A stretch of DNA of 64,000 nucleotides from Wyeomyia smithii. Its lineage: Eukaryota > Arthropoda > Insecta > Diptera > Culicidae. The notes below the pieces were generated by a model. It was not told the origin of the DNA. It searched no databases and was given only the letters and a program-made list of their open reading frames with translations. The stretch covers positions 139,820,626-139,884,625 of the forward strand of contig NC_073695.1 of assembly GCF_029784165.1 (NCBI RefSeq), given 5' to 3'. A program made the position numbers and the translations under genes. Positions 22,198 through 35,832 of the stretch are shown piece after piece; the first letter of the stretch is position 1; the number at the start of each line of letters is the position of its first letter.

Positions 22198-24368
22198 AAA
22201 ACCTAAATAAATTAATCCACCTAGCGGTCAGACCCAGCCTTTCTCACTCAAACTTATTAGTTGTAAAAATAGATTTACATGAACGCTTCAATCCAATAAA
22301 TGTATATTCATTCTTAAGGTTCTAAAAAATTGATGGTGTAATCTATACATATAAAAATGCAGTCCGGTCTGTCTGTCTGTCTGGCTGTCTGATTCAAATA
22401 GGCTCGAAAACTACTGAACCGATCGACGTGAAAATTTGTATGTAGGGGTTTTTGGTGCCGATAAAGGTTCCTATGGTAGTTTGAGACCCCTCCTTCTTCT
22501 GGAAGGGAGGGTACCAATACGAATGAAACACAAATTTCTGCACATCTCGAGAACTAATCAACTAAATGGAACCAAATTTTGCAGGTAAATGTTTTTAGTG
22601 GTTAAAAATATGTCCATAATGTTTTGATACCCCTCCTGTTTTAAAAGGGAGGGGTACCATACAAATGAAACACAGATTTCTGCACATCCTGAGAACTAAC
22701 CAAATGAATGAAACCAAATTTGGCAGGTAAATATTTTTATAGGTAACAAATATGTGCATAATGGTTTGTCGCCCCTCCCTTTTCTATGATGGAGGGGTCC
22801 CATGCAAATGAAACACAATTTTCGCACAGCTCAAGAACCAATCAAGAAAATACAACCAAATTTGGTATGAGAATGTTTTTAGAGGTAACAGTGAATGTTT
22901 TTAGAGGTAATGTCCATAATGGTTCGCCGCCCGATGCTCTTCTGGAAGCACATGTTTCTGTACAAATTTCTGCACATCTCGCGAACTAGATACCTCCCAA
23001 AATGGGTATTTCCGGTGTCATATTGATGCCAAATCTGCTGAAAATGACCGAATACCACCCAATATGAATATATTCAGAATTAAGGCGATGTACAGAAGCC
23101 AAAAGCCGAGGATGTTGTCATTTCGATAAAACCAATCATTTCAAACGATTTGTTATTTGATCATATCCTATGGCCGATTCGTCGTGCATTTGCAGACTTT
23201 AAACACATTGCAAGGAATCAATGAATTTGGAACGTTCAAATAGTACAACACTACATATAAATTATGTTGAGGCCACATATATCGATCAAAGCGAGTATAA
23301 TTTCAAATAGTCTTTGAATTTCTTTTCTTTTCATAACATTTGAGCCACATATCAAATTGTTATGAAGTTTTTTATTTGTAAGTTTGAGAGATGACTCGTT
23401 CGTATGACACTAGTTATGTTCAAATAAGTCATGTAATCTTTGAGATAATAGACTTACGTTGTTTTATTTACATGTTCAATCATAATTCATCAGTTAACGC
23501 TTAACTAGTCCGGTCATCTGCTAATAATATTGATCAAATCGGTTGTGTAGTTTCTGAGATAATGAAGTTTAGTTATTTTCACATTTAGGTACATTACAGA
23601 CGAAGTTACAGTTCGATTACAGTAAAATTCAATAGGGTGTTATAAGGCTGCTAGACTTTTCATTTGACTCTAATTTTGTGCAAATCGGGTCAGCCATCTC
23701 TGAGAAAATTGAGTGAGTGCAAGTAGTCTTCGGAATATGCACCTATTCATAGCTGGATTTCACATTTTTAAACATAACAGGCAAGGTAATAGTCCGATTG
23801 CAAAACAAATCAATAGGGTCTTATGGGGCAACTAGACCTTCCATTTGACACTTAATTTATGAAAATCGGTCCAGCCATCTCTAAGAAACATGAGTGAGAT
23901 TAAACAGTCTTCAGAACACGTTTCTTTTCATAACTTTTGAACCACAACTTCAATCTCTATAAAACTCAAAAGTTAGGGGTATTTCAGATAGCCCGTTCAT
24001 TTGAAATCAATTTTGTTCAAATCGGTTGTGTAGTTTTTGAGATAATGATGTCTCATGATTTTTACATTTTGATACATAACCTCTGAACTAAAAATCCGAT
24101 TACAATAAAATTTAATAGGGTCTTATGGGACAACAAGACCTTTCATTTGCAATTGATTTCATGAAAGTCGGTCCAGCCATCTCTGAGAAAAGTGAGTGAG
24201 AATAAAAATCTGCACATACACACACACACATACACACACACACACATACAGAAAATGCTCAGCTCATCGAGCTGAGTCGAGTGATATGCCATTCGGCCCT
24301 TTGGAGCACTTTTATACTTTCGGTTTTGCAAGTGATTGCTATACCTTTCTAGGAGAAAGGCAAAAAAA
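22198..24368 (+). repeat. Family A repeat, forward copy, middle shortened
   Basis: The head is at 22198, with 150-bp units to about 22990. Most of the 120-bp unit block is missing: the junction near 22990 runs straight into its last part. Then come the middle part, 260-bp units, a CA microsatellite (about 24215-24247) and the tail hairpin. The next copy's head follows after only about 20 bp. Confidence 0.85.
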
Positions 24369-24387
24369 GTTATCATTTTTTGAAAAA

Positions 24388-27011
24388 AAACCTAAATCAA
24401 TCCACCTAGCGGTCAGACCCAGCCTTTCTCATTCAAACTAATTATTTGTAGAAATAGATTTACATGAACGCTTCTATCCAATAAATGTATATTCACTCTT
24501 TATGCTCTAACATATTTATGTTGTTATCTACACATAAAAAAATGCAGTCCGATCTGTCTGTCTGTGTCTGTTCCATATTAGCTCGAAAACTACTGAACCG
24601 ATCGACGTTAAAATTTGTATGTGGGGGTTTTTGGTGCCGATGAAGGTTCCTACGATAGTTTGAGACCTTTTCTGGAAGGGAGGGGTCCCATACAAATGAA
24701 ACATAAATTTCCGCACAACTCAAGAACAAACCAAGCAAGTGAAACCGAATTTGGCATATGGATGTTTTAAGGGGTAAAAAATATGTCCATAATAGTTGGA
24801 CGCCCCTCCCTTTTCTGGAAAGGAGGGGTGCCATACAAATGAAACACAAATTTCTGCACATCTCGAGAACTTACCAACTAAATGGAACCAAATTTGGCAG
24901 GTGAATATTTTTAGAGGTAACAAATATGTGCATAATGGTTTGCCACCCCTATCTCTTCTATAAGGGAGAGGTCCCATACAAATGAAACACGAATTTCGCA
25001 CAGCTCAAAAACCAATCAAGAAAATACAACCAAATTTGGTATTAGAATGTTTTTTGAGGTCACAAATATGTCCATAATGGGTCGACGCCCCTCCCTCTTC
25101 TGAAAGCACATGTTTCTGCACAAATTTCTGCACATCTCGCGAACTAATCAAATAAATGGAACCATATTTGGTATGTGAATGTTTTTAGTGGTAACAAATA
25201 TGTTCCCTAATAGATATCAGGCAAAATTTTTGATTGTAAGATGGCAACATCCGGTTTCTGGAAAACAGCCAAAAATGGCCGATTTCCACCCAATATAATA
25301 ATATCCGGATCTAGAATGATACACAGGAGCACAAATCGACCACAGATATCATTTTTAATTCTGAGATGGCGACTTCCGGTTTTTTGAAAAACAGTTGAAA
25401 ATGACCAAATATGAGTATCTCTGGAGCCAGAATGTTGCAAGAAGCTAAAAATTGACCTCAGACACTATTATGAATTGTAGGATGGCATCTTCTGGTTTCT
25501 GGAAAACAGCCAAAAATGGCCGATTTCCGTCTAACATGAGTATCCCCGGATCTAGAGTGATACACAGCAGCTGAAATCGACCACAGACCCCATTTTGGAT
25601 TCTAAGTTGGCGACTTCCGGTTCCTGGGAAACAGCCGAAAATGATTGAATAACACCCAATATGTTTCTTCAACCAGAATGACACTCAGAGGCCAGAAATT
25701 ATCTTAAAAACCATTTTGAAATCCAAGACGGCGACTTCCGGTTTGTGTAAAACAGCCTAAAATAACTAGAATGATGCAATGAGCTAACAATTGACGTCAG
25801 GCACCATTTTGAATTGCTAAATGGCAACTTCTAGGAATGTCACAAAATATCAAAAAATTGGTCCTAGTGACGAAAATACCCAACACGGAAAAAAAACTTC
25901 TAGGAAACAGTCGAAAATGTCCGAATAATAATCAATATGGATATTTCCGTATTCGAGATGATACATAGAAATCAAACATTGACACTGGACACCATTTTTA
26001 ATTTTAAGACGACTACTTTTAGTTTCTGGAAAACAACCAAAATAACTAAATACCTCCCAAGGTGGGTATTTCCGGTGCCAGCTTGATCCCGGAAAATCTG
26101 CTGAAAATATCCGAATACCACCCAATATGAATACATTCAGAATTGAGGCGATGTACAGAAACCAAAAGTCGAGGATGTTGTCATTTCGATAAAACCAATC
26201 ATTTCAAACGATTTGTTATTTGACTTTGATCATATCCTATGGCTGATTCGTCGTGCATTTGCAGACTTTGAACACATCGCAAGGAATCAATGAATTATGA
26301 ACGTTCAAATAGTACTACACCACACTTAAATTATGTTGAGGCCACAAATATTGATCAAAGCAGGTATAGTTTCAAACAGCTTTGAATTTCTTTTCGTTCC
26401 ATAACTTTTGAGCCACACATCAAATTCTTATGAAGTTTTCTATTTGTAAGTTTGAGAGATGACTCGTTCGTATGACACTAGTTATGTTTAAATAAGTCAT
26501 GTAATCTTTGAGCTACTGGACTTTCGTTTTTTTATGAACAATTTAATACATAACGGTTGCTTAACTTCGATTATAATCAAATGAAATGGGAACGTATAGG
26601 GCAGCCAAACATTGAAACCACGTGTTCAATCATAATTTATCAGTTAACCCTTATTTAGCTCCCGCTCATCTGATAATAATATTGATCAATTCGGTTGTTT
26701 AGTTTCAGAGATAATGAAGTTTTCACATTTCGGTACATTACAGACGAAGTTACAGTTCGATTAAAGTAAAATTCAATAGGGTGTTATGAGACAGCTAAAC
26801 TTATTAAAAGTGACACTAATTTTGTGGAAATCGGGTCAACCATCTCTGAGAATAGTGAGTGAGTCCAAGTAGTCTTCGGAATATGTTCCTTTTCATAGCT
26901 ACAATCAGATTGAATAAGGTCTTATGGACAACAAGACCTTTCATTTGCAATTAATTTCATGAAAGTCGGTCCAGCCATCTCTGAGAAAAGTGAGTGAGAA
27001 TAAAAATCTGC
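24388..27011 (+). repeat. Family A repeat, forward copy, 5' part
   Basis: The head, 150-bp units, 120-bp units, middle part and 260-bp units are all present. The copy reaches its CA microsatellite at 27012, where it is split by a TA expansion and an LTR element; the tail resumes at 35427. Confidence 0.85.
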
Positions 27012-27810
<799 letters not shown>

Positions 27811-29352
27811 GCTCCTTGCGCAAGTATTGCTCGTCCCGAGCAATTACCTGTTTTCGCGAACTGCTGGTATTTGATGATTCCAAAAATTGTAATTGCCAAT
27901 ATAAAAACTGTTAAAGTGCTTATTGATACAAATCCGATTATGTTTTTAATGTCGATTGTCTCTAGATGCTTTCGATTTTCTATGTGTATGGCATGTAGTT
28001 CCGAAAGGTTAATGTGTCTATGAATTTGCATAGGTTTTATTTTCGTCGGTTCCAGTGGTGTGATTATGGGTTGATAAAATTGGAATTCGAGATTTTCATA
28101 GAGCTCGTTGTTTATGTAAATTGAACAATTATGGAATGTTATCAAATGGATGCCTCTCAGAGCTTTGTTATTGATACCACAGGTGCTATTGATATTTACG
28201 TCTTGGTGAACGGTTAGTATCAGCAGCGTACCTGGGGCTATTTCTCTTACTTCTGTGGTTGGAGGTTTTTCCACGAGATTACAATGTCCAAAACGTCCTC
28301 GCAATAATGCGGCTTCACACGGGTTTTCGCTAATGTCGATTACCTGTCTTCTTTCGCATAAGGTAACTTTGCGGTTTTGTTGGCATTTTGAAACAATCGC
28401 TAAGATTTGATTTGAGTTCATTAAGACTTCATTATGCATCAGTTTGGCTGTATGGTTCAGTATTGGCAAAGGTTCGATGCTCACTTTCCGGTATGTGATT
28501 GGAAGAAGTCGTGGTATGTTAACGCTGATGATGAGGGTTGATTCGCTATATAGGGTGCTGGTGGTGAGATAGTTGTTGGTGTCGTCGAGGCTGTGAATTT
28601 CTAAACCTTGGCTTGAAATCTCCTGTGCTATTAGATTAATTTCTTTTGGTGTAAGAATTAGTTTACTTATAATGTTTAGTTTAGTAAGCAAGATAGCGTA
28701 TTCGATTGATTTTAGAGTTTCTATAAATGTGTTTAGTTGAAAGACAATTTGAATTTTCTGGTTTTCGCTAATGATGTAATCATTATCTTTAAGAATACTA
28801 TTTAGGGCATTCTGTTGGTTTTTAATTTGATCTGTCATAATGTTTATTCTGTTTTCGAATTTAGTATTAATTTTTATCTGCCTGTTATTTTGCTTTATGA
28901 TAGTGTTTCCAGATTTTCTAAGCTCATCTTGGTTGCTGTTAATCAGTGCTAGATCGTCTGCATCTAAGTTTCCGGTGATAAATTTAATTGTACTGCCTAA
29001 CATATTAATTGCTCTTTTGTTTCTGTTTGGTTTAACTTGTAGCATATTAAAAAGGAATCTGATTTCATTCAATTTCATTTTTATAATGTCCGAAAAGTCA
29101 CTAGGTGAATTCTGTAACTGACCAATCATGTTTTCGATAAATAACACAGATGTTTCTAGTTTTACAAAGTCAATCACATGCAGCAACCTGTCGTAACCGT
29201 CTATTATCCTCCCTTCTCCCTCTTGCAGTATCAACGCTCCTGCGTTGTTGGTAATATCATTAATCTGTAGGACTTGGTTTTGGGATGGGGTGTTCATTGA
29301 TAGGATGAGCAGGAGTGTAAGCATGGGTAGTTGCATTTTTTCCGTTTGCCAG

Positions 29353-29390
29353 GGTTTGACGAGAATTCTGTGGAAAGAAAAGTGTGAGTG
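29353..29390 (-). promoter_or_regulatory. Candidate env splice acceptor
   Basis: On the minus strand a pyrimidine tract (TTTTCTTTCCACAG) ends at 29368, with the exon starting at 29367. It lies 31 bases before the ATG of the signal-peptide methionine. Errantiviruses express env from a spliced RNA, so the site fits. No donor was identified. Confidence 0.6.
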
Positions 29391-29398
29391 TGAGTGTC

Positions 29399-31567
29399 TC
29401 ATATTCTTTTAAGATTATTTTTGTGTAGCTTTCGACCCGAGTCGCCAATGAAGGTTCTAGTATGATCCTCGACGATTTGAACCGGAAGGTACTTTGGATT
29501 GGTCTTATTCCGTATTCCCTGGACTTTCTGGAAAACTTCTTCGTTCGGCTGCAAAATCGGTTGGACCTCGCGATGATTGTTATGTTGTTCAATTGTTTTA
29601 TGTTGCGTTTTTTGTAATTGTAAGACAACTTCATTGTACATTTTGTTCCGACTTTCGATCATTTGATCCACGTCGAGATGTCTGTCGTCACCTTCTCTGA
29701 TGGCAAAGAAGATTTCCCGTGGTTTCAATTTTGTAGCTGAATGAATGGTTTCATTATACAGGGTACAAGCAATACGAAAAGCAATACGAAATACTTCCTT
29801 GTTAGATAACTGTTCGTATTTTGATCTGATACACCTAAAAATCTCAGCGAGTGTAGAATGGAATCTTTCGACAGTGCCATTCGTTTCGCTGCAATTTGTA
29901 GGTGTAAAATATATTTGGACATTTAAATCGTTGAGAAGTCCCCTCACTTCAATTGACCTCATGGCTGGTTCGTTGTCGCTCACGATGAGTTGAGGTTTTC
30001 CGTGTGTGCTGAAGTATTTCAACAGAGCCTTCCGAACGTCCTGTATCTGCCTTGATTTAATTGGAATGATTGCGCCAAACTTAGAAAATTTATCTACAAT
30101 TGATAAAAACATATCAGGTAACGAAATGAAAATGTCTATGTGAATAATTTCTAGTGGTTTTTTCGGAATAGGAGTTTCGCCAAATTTAATTTTATATGGG
30201 TGACGTTCGTATTTTGCTTTGTTGCACACTTCGCATAATTTGATAAATCTTCGGATTTTGAATTTCATTCTGGGAGAGTAATAGGTTCTAGAAATTTTTT
30301 CTTTGTTTTCCCATATACCTCGATGTGCTGAATCGTGCACATTCTGAATTAGGTCATTCTGTTCCTCATCCGTTTGAACGTCTTGTAGCATGGTTTGCGT
30401 TATTTTAACTTTGAAGGTTTTGCATCGGTTAAAATAATTTTTGTAGACAACTTGTATGGTGGGGATTAATCTCTCGGGGCAGAAAATACAGTTGACTCTT
30501 TTGTGATCCATATATTCTTTAAAGATATTTAACATTGCGGGTACTCCGAAACATATTTTTGTTATGGTTCTCCTGAAAACACGTGGAAACACTTCCTCGA
30601 ACTCATTGCTATCTTGTTCGCCAATTTTTAGCACTAGCTGATTCGAAAACACGTTTAAAGGGCGGAGAGTCATCCGAGCAAACTCAGAATCGTCTGTATC
30701 CGCTGAGTGAACAGTGGCAGCGTCCGTGTCGCTGTCACTTTCTTCATGTAGGTTTATTTCGTGTGGAAATCGTGATAATGCGTCGGCGACAGTATTTTGC
30801 TTTCCAGGTCTGTATCGAATTTCATAATCATATTCTTCGAGTGATAGCCTCCATCTAACGAGCTTACTGTTAGGGTGATTCAAATTCAGCCCGTATGTGA
30901 GCGGTTTGTGATCGGTATACAACACAAACTTTCGACCGAAAAGGTAGGGTCTGAAATACTTGCAGGCCCATACGATAGCCAGCAACTCTTTCTCTATAGT
31001 CGAGTATTTTTCTTCAGTTTGGGAAAGAGTACGAGATGCGTATGCTATCGGTTTATCTTTGCCTACTGGACCTTGCGACAGAACCGCGCCAATAGCATGG
31101 TTTGATGCATCGGTCGTGAGGATGAAAGTTTTGTCAAAATCAGGATACTGTAGAATAGTACTGCTTGTTAGAATGTTTTTGCATTTTTCAAATGCATTAA
31201 TAAATTCTCTCGAATAGTCTAATGTCTCTCCTTTTCGTAAGCTGTTAGTAAGCGGTTTCGCTATTCGAGCAAAATCGCGAATAAATTTCCGGTAGTAACC
31301 TAAAACTCCAAGAAAGCCTCTTAGTTCTTTCTCGTTTTTTGGTAAAGGCCAATTTTTAATAATTTCAATTTTGTCTGGGTTCGGCTTGACTCCTTCTGAG
31401 GTGACTAAGTGACCCAAAAATGCGACTTCTTTGTGAAGAAACTCGCTTTTGTCTAATTGCACTTTCATATTGAATCTTTTAAGGCAATTAAAATTTTTGC
31501 TAAGTTTTCCAAGTGTTCCTGAAGGCTTGTCGAAAACACAATAATATCGTCCATGTAGACCAGACAT
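29399..31567 (-). pseudogene. pol: pol, 3' part: RNase H and integrase
   Basis: The frame is open for 722 codons. RT thumb/connection residues are followed by RNase H with Asp at about 153 (TTDASN), 219 (YTDHKP) and 262 (DALSR). Integrase has its HHCC finger (H411, H415, C445, C448) and a D,D-35-E core (D478, D531, E567). It ends 4 bp into env. The first 30 or so codons are out of frame with the real RT: the YMDD box lies at about 31548-31559 in another frame, and a T4 run at 31477-31480 marks a one-base slip. RNase H and integrase themselves look undamaged. Confidence 0.88.
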
Positions 31568-31602
31568 ATTTTACCTATGTGTTCTCTTAAAAACTATTCT
31601 AA

Positions 31603-32357
31603 CATACATTAAACCGAGGGAACGTTCTTCTGGATATTGCAACAATCAAACATTTCACGTTGGCGTTTGAAATAAGAATGTTCTTTATTGATTCTTCCAG
31701 ATACAGCAAAACCTTAATCCTAGTCATTTTAGTACAAGAGTAGAAAGTAGAGAGGGAAAACATAGCTATTCACATAATTGTCAACCAATCGTGGGCCAGC
31801 TCAATAACGCCGGTACGATTGGTGAAAGGAGATACATAACATACAAGCGTGCGCGGCAGGCGCAGTTAGCTTGAATGTTATTTTATTTATTATTTTCAGC
31901 CATGTGCGCACATCGCACTGGGCTTGGGATAGGTCTGGATAATTTACTTATGGGTGTAATTGGATACTCACTATGGCACTAGGGCATTATGCAACTCAAG
32001 TGCATTAGCTCCTTTAAGCAACTTGTGAGGTTGGAAATAATTTATTGGCTGGGAAAGAACATGACCCAGAACAACTGCTGGACATGTACTTTAGACTGGT
32101 GAGAAAATTAAAGGATTTGTTAATCGTTTTGGGACTTGTGGGAACCATGAGTGGTTTGGAAATTATGGTTTGTGAGTGGGAAACAAAGCAATACTTTGCT
32201 TTGGCTTTTCTTGAAAGCATATGGGTAAAAGGTTTCTTGGGAACATATGGGAAAAAGGTAGATTTCGTTATTAATTTATGGTCTTGGGAAAATTATCTTG
32301 AAGTTGTGGGAAATTCATAAAATTCAAAAAATTCATAATCTGGGATATACCATACAT
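31603..32357. mobile_element. Unknown 741-bp insertion inside reverse transcriptase
   Basis: It interrupts RT between the FQRVM region and the YMDD box. CATACAT occurs at both edges (31603-31609 and 32351-32357) and may be a 7-bp target duplication. The insert has no terminal inverted repeats I can see. On the minus strand it contains AATAAA near its end, and several CCCA-rich stretches. It could be a solo LTR or a non-autonomous element. It is the youngest event visible at this locus. Confidence 0.6.
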
Positions 32358-33615
32358 CACACGTTGAAATGTTGATGGCGCATTGCGGAGGCCGAATGGC
32401 ATTCTTAAAAATTCATAATGACCGTGTTCTACGCTGAAGGCGGTTTTCGAAACGTCATCGTTGTGAACTTTGATTTGATGAAACCCACTTGCAAGATCTA
32501 ATGTAGAGAAATATGTGCATCTACCCAGTTTATCAAGAATGTCATTTATGTTGGGTATTGGATACTTATCCTCAATTGTCTTGTCGTTTAACTTCCTACA
32601 GTCAATTACGATTCTCCATTTTTTTTGACCGGAAGCATCCATTTTTTTAGGTACGACCCAGACTGGTGAGGACCAAGGACTATTCGAATGCTGGATGATA
32701 CCTTGCTCTAGCATTTTTGAAATTTGCTTCTGTACCTCTTCTTTATGACAGAAGGGGTACCGATATGATTTAGAATGCACAGGAATGTCGTCTTTCGTTG
32801 TTATTTTATGTTTTATTGCGTTGGTGAAGGTGAGATTTTGTTCCTCTAAGTGGAATATTTCCTCGTATTTTCGAATCAAATCAATTAATTTTTTGTCGCT
32901 CTTCTTCATTAAGGTGAGCGAGTCGTAGTTGTTTGAAAAGATCTTGTTTATTTTTACATTTCGGGATCATGTCAGGAAAACATGTCTCAAAATTCTGTAT
33001 CTCAACTTGAAAAGGTTCATCAATTTTGACTTTAATGGGTTTGCTGCTAATGTTGGTAATGGCAACGTACGCTTGTCCTTGCTTAGAGCTGTATAACCCT
33101 GAATGCACTAATAATGATTCGGAAATTTCTATGTCATTTTCAATTAAAAAATCACCTTCATTGTTGTTTGTAGGGATACTGATGAATTTTGATTCGTTTG
33201 AATTTAAACTAATGTTTGTTGTGTCGGGGTATTTTCTAAACATTGGTATCGTGGTTGATGGTAACTGTAACTCGTTAGAATGCGTGAGGATGTTGGCTTT
33301 CAAGTGTTGAAGTGACTCGTAACCTATGAGTCCATCAAAGTATGAATGGAAGTCAAAAATGTAGAAAGTTAATTTGGGAGAGTTTTTGATGTGAGGAAAT
33401 GGATTGAATTCTGTAAATTGATTAATTTGGTGCGATCCGTTAATATTTCTAACAGTAGCAGGTTTCATGAATCTGTATTTTTCTATGTTAACCAAACGTG
33501 GGCTAATATAATTCTTGTTAGCACCTGTGTCAATCAGAATTTTAAGGATCCTCTCGTCGTTTCTATTTTTATGTACGGTATGAAATTGGCTACGTTGTTG
33601 TTTGTGAGCTTGCGG
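32358..33615 (-). pseudogene. pol: pol, 5' part: protease and RT fingers
   Basis: Protease: the catalytic LIDTGAN lies at about 33519-33539, in a frame open from 33615 that overlaps the end of gag by about 26 bp. After about 200 residues the frame slips at a T6 run (32889-32894), and RT continues in another frame: WSSPVWVVPKK, WRIVIDCRKLND, STLDLASGFHQI and PFGLRNAPSTFQRVM. RT is then cut by the insertion at about 32351. Pol lies +1 relative to gag in this copy, whereas -1 shifting is usual, so a further indel near the junction is possible. This copy cannot make a working RT. Confidence 0.87.
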
Positions 33616-34939
33616 TTATCTGAAAATTTAGGTCATCTGGTTTATCATCATCTTCCTGTTTTTCACTATGAACCTCGTTAGCAGTTTCGGGCAAAATTTG
33701 CGTTTCATTCTCGGTTGTCTCGTTGGACTGATAATAATTTTCAAAGTCTGGATAGTAAGATAATGGTTGATAATAATTTTCTGTATAATCTTCATATGGG
33801 TAGAAGTTATTATAGCACTGTTCGGTATTTGTTAGTTCTTCAAAATGGAATTTAGGAGGGTTATATGGTCGAGCAAAGTTTTGTTGTGCGAAATTCTGGG
33901 GGCCAAAGTTCGTTGGTGGGCGATAATTCTGTGGAAATCGCGGTGCAAAATTGTTTTGCATTTGAGGAGGGGGTATGTTCCGAGGACGGTTCATGTAATT
34001 TACTCTAACGGATGGATCTACATCCATTCTTTCAGGTTTTGGTTGAGGTTTCCGCGGGAGGAAAGGCCTAAACATGTGTGGTGGCGGTTGTTGCGGATGT
34101 CTATAAGAGTTATTCACTGGAAACATTGGTCTTGGTTGAAACTTAAATGGTACTGGTTTATATAATGGCACCTGTTGAGGTGCTCTGCTAGGAATTGGTG
34201 GCGGATGATGTGTAGTTTTTGGTTGTATGTAATTGCTTTCATCTAAACAAAGTCTCAGCGCATCTTTTAAGCTTTTCGGGGTTTGGGCTCGAATTGTGGG
34301 TCCCAGCGGATGGTGTAACCCAGCAAGAAACACTTTGAGCCCCATTTGTTGATAAAACTGGTTTTTTGCTGATTTGACTTCCGGATTTTCTTCCGTTATG
34401 TTGAGTAAATTTACAAGCAAGGAGACAACGTGGGAAACTTTTGAATAAAATTCTTCAAGTGTTCCCGTTTGTTTGATACCGACTAGATCCTTTGCGAGCG
34501 ACACTTCATCTCTGCGGTCGCTGTAATGAGTTATCAGGTTGTTTTTTATTTCTTCCCAGTCTAACCCGGTGCCGTATAATTCTAAAACGTTATCGGCGTC
34601 GTTTATAATTTTGGACCTAATGGCCTGGATCCAAATAATATGGATCGGAGATCCCCTGGCCGAATCAATAAGTGGTATTAAATTGTTCATTGATCTAATA
34701 AATGAATGTAATTTAACGGGATCGCCGCTAAAGCACGGCAGGTCTCTGATTATATGTGGCGTCTGAAGCGCCTTCAGAATGGTTTCTGTCTCCCTTAATG
34801 GGTTTTCTGGTTGTCTTACGGCTGCTGCTCTAGCAACGCGAGCGGCTTCAGCAGCGCCTTGTGCTTCAATTCTTAGTTGGTGAATTAACTCATCTCTTTC
34901 GTTGATTTCATGTCTTAATAATTCTACCTCTTGTTGCAA
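33590..34939 (-). CDS. gag: Gag polyprotein (errantivirus type)
   Basis: It is intact, 449 codons from ATG 34939. The N-terminal helix (QQEVELLRHEINERDELIHQ) is coiled-coil-like. Next comes the capsid-like part with LPCFSGDPVKLHSFI at about 69-83. The C-terminal half is rich in Pro, Gln, Asn and aromatic residues (PPPHMFRPFLPRKP) with no zinc knuckle, as is usual for errantivirus Gag. It would assemble the particle and package RNA. It ends in Thr-Thr-Thr-stop, overlapping the open protease frame. Confidence 0.87.
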   Translation of the reverse strand: MQQEVELLRHEINERDELIHQLRIEAQGAAEAARVARAAAVRQPENPLRETETILKALQTPHIIRDLPCFSGDPVKLHSFIRSMNNLIPLIDSARGSPIHIIWIQAIRSKIINDADNVLELYGTGLDWEEIKNNLITHYSDRRDEVSLAKDLVGIKQTGTLEEFYSKVSHVVSLLVNLLNITEENPEVKSAKNQFYQQMGLKVFLAGLHHPLGPTIRAQTPKSLKDALRLCLDESNYIQPKTTHHPPPIPSRAPQQVPLYKPVPFKFQPRPMFPVNNSYRHPQQPPPHMFRPFLPRKPQPKPERMDVDPSVRVNYMNRPRNIPPPQMQNNFAPRFPQNYRPPTNFGPQNFAQQNFARPYNPPKFHFEELTNTEQCYNNFYPYEDYTENYYQPLSYYPDFENYYQSNETTENETQILPETANEVHSEKQEDDDKPDDLNFQITASSQTTT

Positions 34940-35146
34940 ATGTTTATAAAAATAATTTCACTTAAACTTGTTTCACTTTCAGAAAAAATTAATCACTTCT
35001 TATCTACCTTATCTTAATGATTCCGGTTGACCGTACGGTGATCCTCCGTTTAGTTTCCGTGAGTCGATTTTAATTCCGATATCCTCTCGAAATTACTATC
35101 ACTGTTTTTATTTTCTTATTTTCACTAATCCGTTCCGACTGCGCCA
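34940..35146 (-). promoter_or_regulatory. Leader and tRNA primer-binding site
   Basis: TGGCGCAGTCGG (minus strand, 35146 downward) follows the 5' LTR, overlapping its last base. It resembles the complement of an arthropod tRNA-Ser 3' end, the primer class reported for 17.6, 297 and ZAM. About 190 bases of leader follow before the gag ATG. Confidence 0.75.
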
Positions 35147-35426
35147 GTTAATTATTTGGAACTCTTCGGGGGATTTTTAAAAAAACTAAAACTGAACTTC
35201 ACTTCAACACGGTTCACACTGGAATGATTTTATTGTCGTTAAATTAATAACAGAGAGCTAACGAATAACCTAAATCCCTGACTTAGCACATAACGTGCAC
35301 CTAGCGTTTGAACACCTGCTTGTGGCTTCGCCGTTCGACGTTGGAGTTATTTCCTGTTGTCTGCTGACGCCGCGGATTCCTGGGCCTGTGCCGGTTAAAC
35401 TTTGAGATTTGGTTTCGTCGTTAGCT
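35146..35426 (-). repeat. 5' LTR of the errantivirus-like element
   Basis: It is 281 bp, as long as the 3' LTR. The termini AGCTAAC...TTAACT are near-inverted. The promoter has an initiator TCATTCC with A35225 as +1 and a downstream element AGTTC at +28 to +32 (35194-35198), with no TATA box. It differs from the other LTR at about six sites, one in each terminus. Confidence 0.92.
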
Positions 35427-35569
35427 TATATATACACACACACATACAGAAAATGCTCAGCTCGTCGAGCTGAGTCGAGTGATATATGCCATTCGGCCCT
35501 TTGGAGTACTTTTATACTTTCGGTTTTGCAAGTGATTGCTATAGCTGTCTAGGAGAAAAGCAAAAAAAT
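35427..35569 (+). repeat. Family A repeat, tail resumed after the LTR element
   Basis: TATATATA then CACACACAC and the standard tail follow the right LTR. Joined to 27529 across the element it completes one family A copy. The final hairpin is degenerate here (GCTGTCTAGGAGAAAAG). Confidence 0.88.
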
Positions 35570-35832
35570 ATATTTTGAAAAAAAAAAAAAATGTTTTTTC
35601 AATTATTTTACTTTAAAAGGCATATTTTTCTTTTGAAAGGACAAAATATTATCTACAACTTTGTCGAAGACACTTGGCCAATCAAACAAACCATTTCGAC
35701 TGTTGACATATTTTTAATTTCCAATATAGCGCTCTATGAGGAATTAAGAATATTTTTACAGTCAAAACGGTTTATTTGATTGGCATAGTATATCTGGCAA
35801 AGTTGCAAATAATAACTTTGTTCTTCCAAAAA
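35570..35832. other. Spacer between family A copies
   Basis: A-rich DNA containing the motif ACAACTTTGTCGAAGACACT, related to the sequence near 21998 in inverse orientation. No gene is seen in it. Confidence 0.4.

Noticed and set aside
29494..31217. Plus-strand frames opposite pol
   Set aside because: They are antisense shadows of the RNase H-integrase frame.
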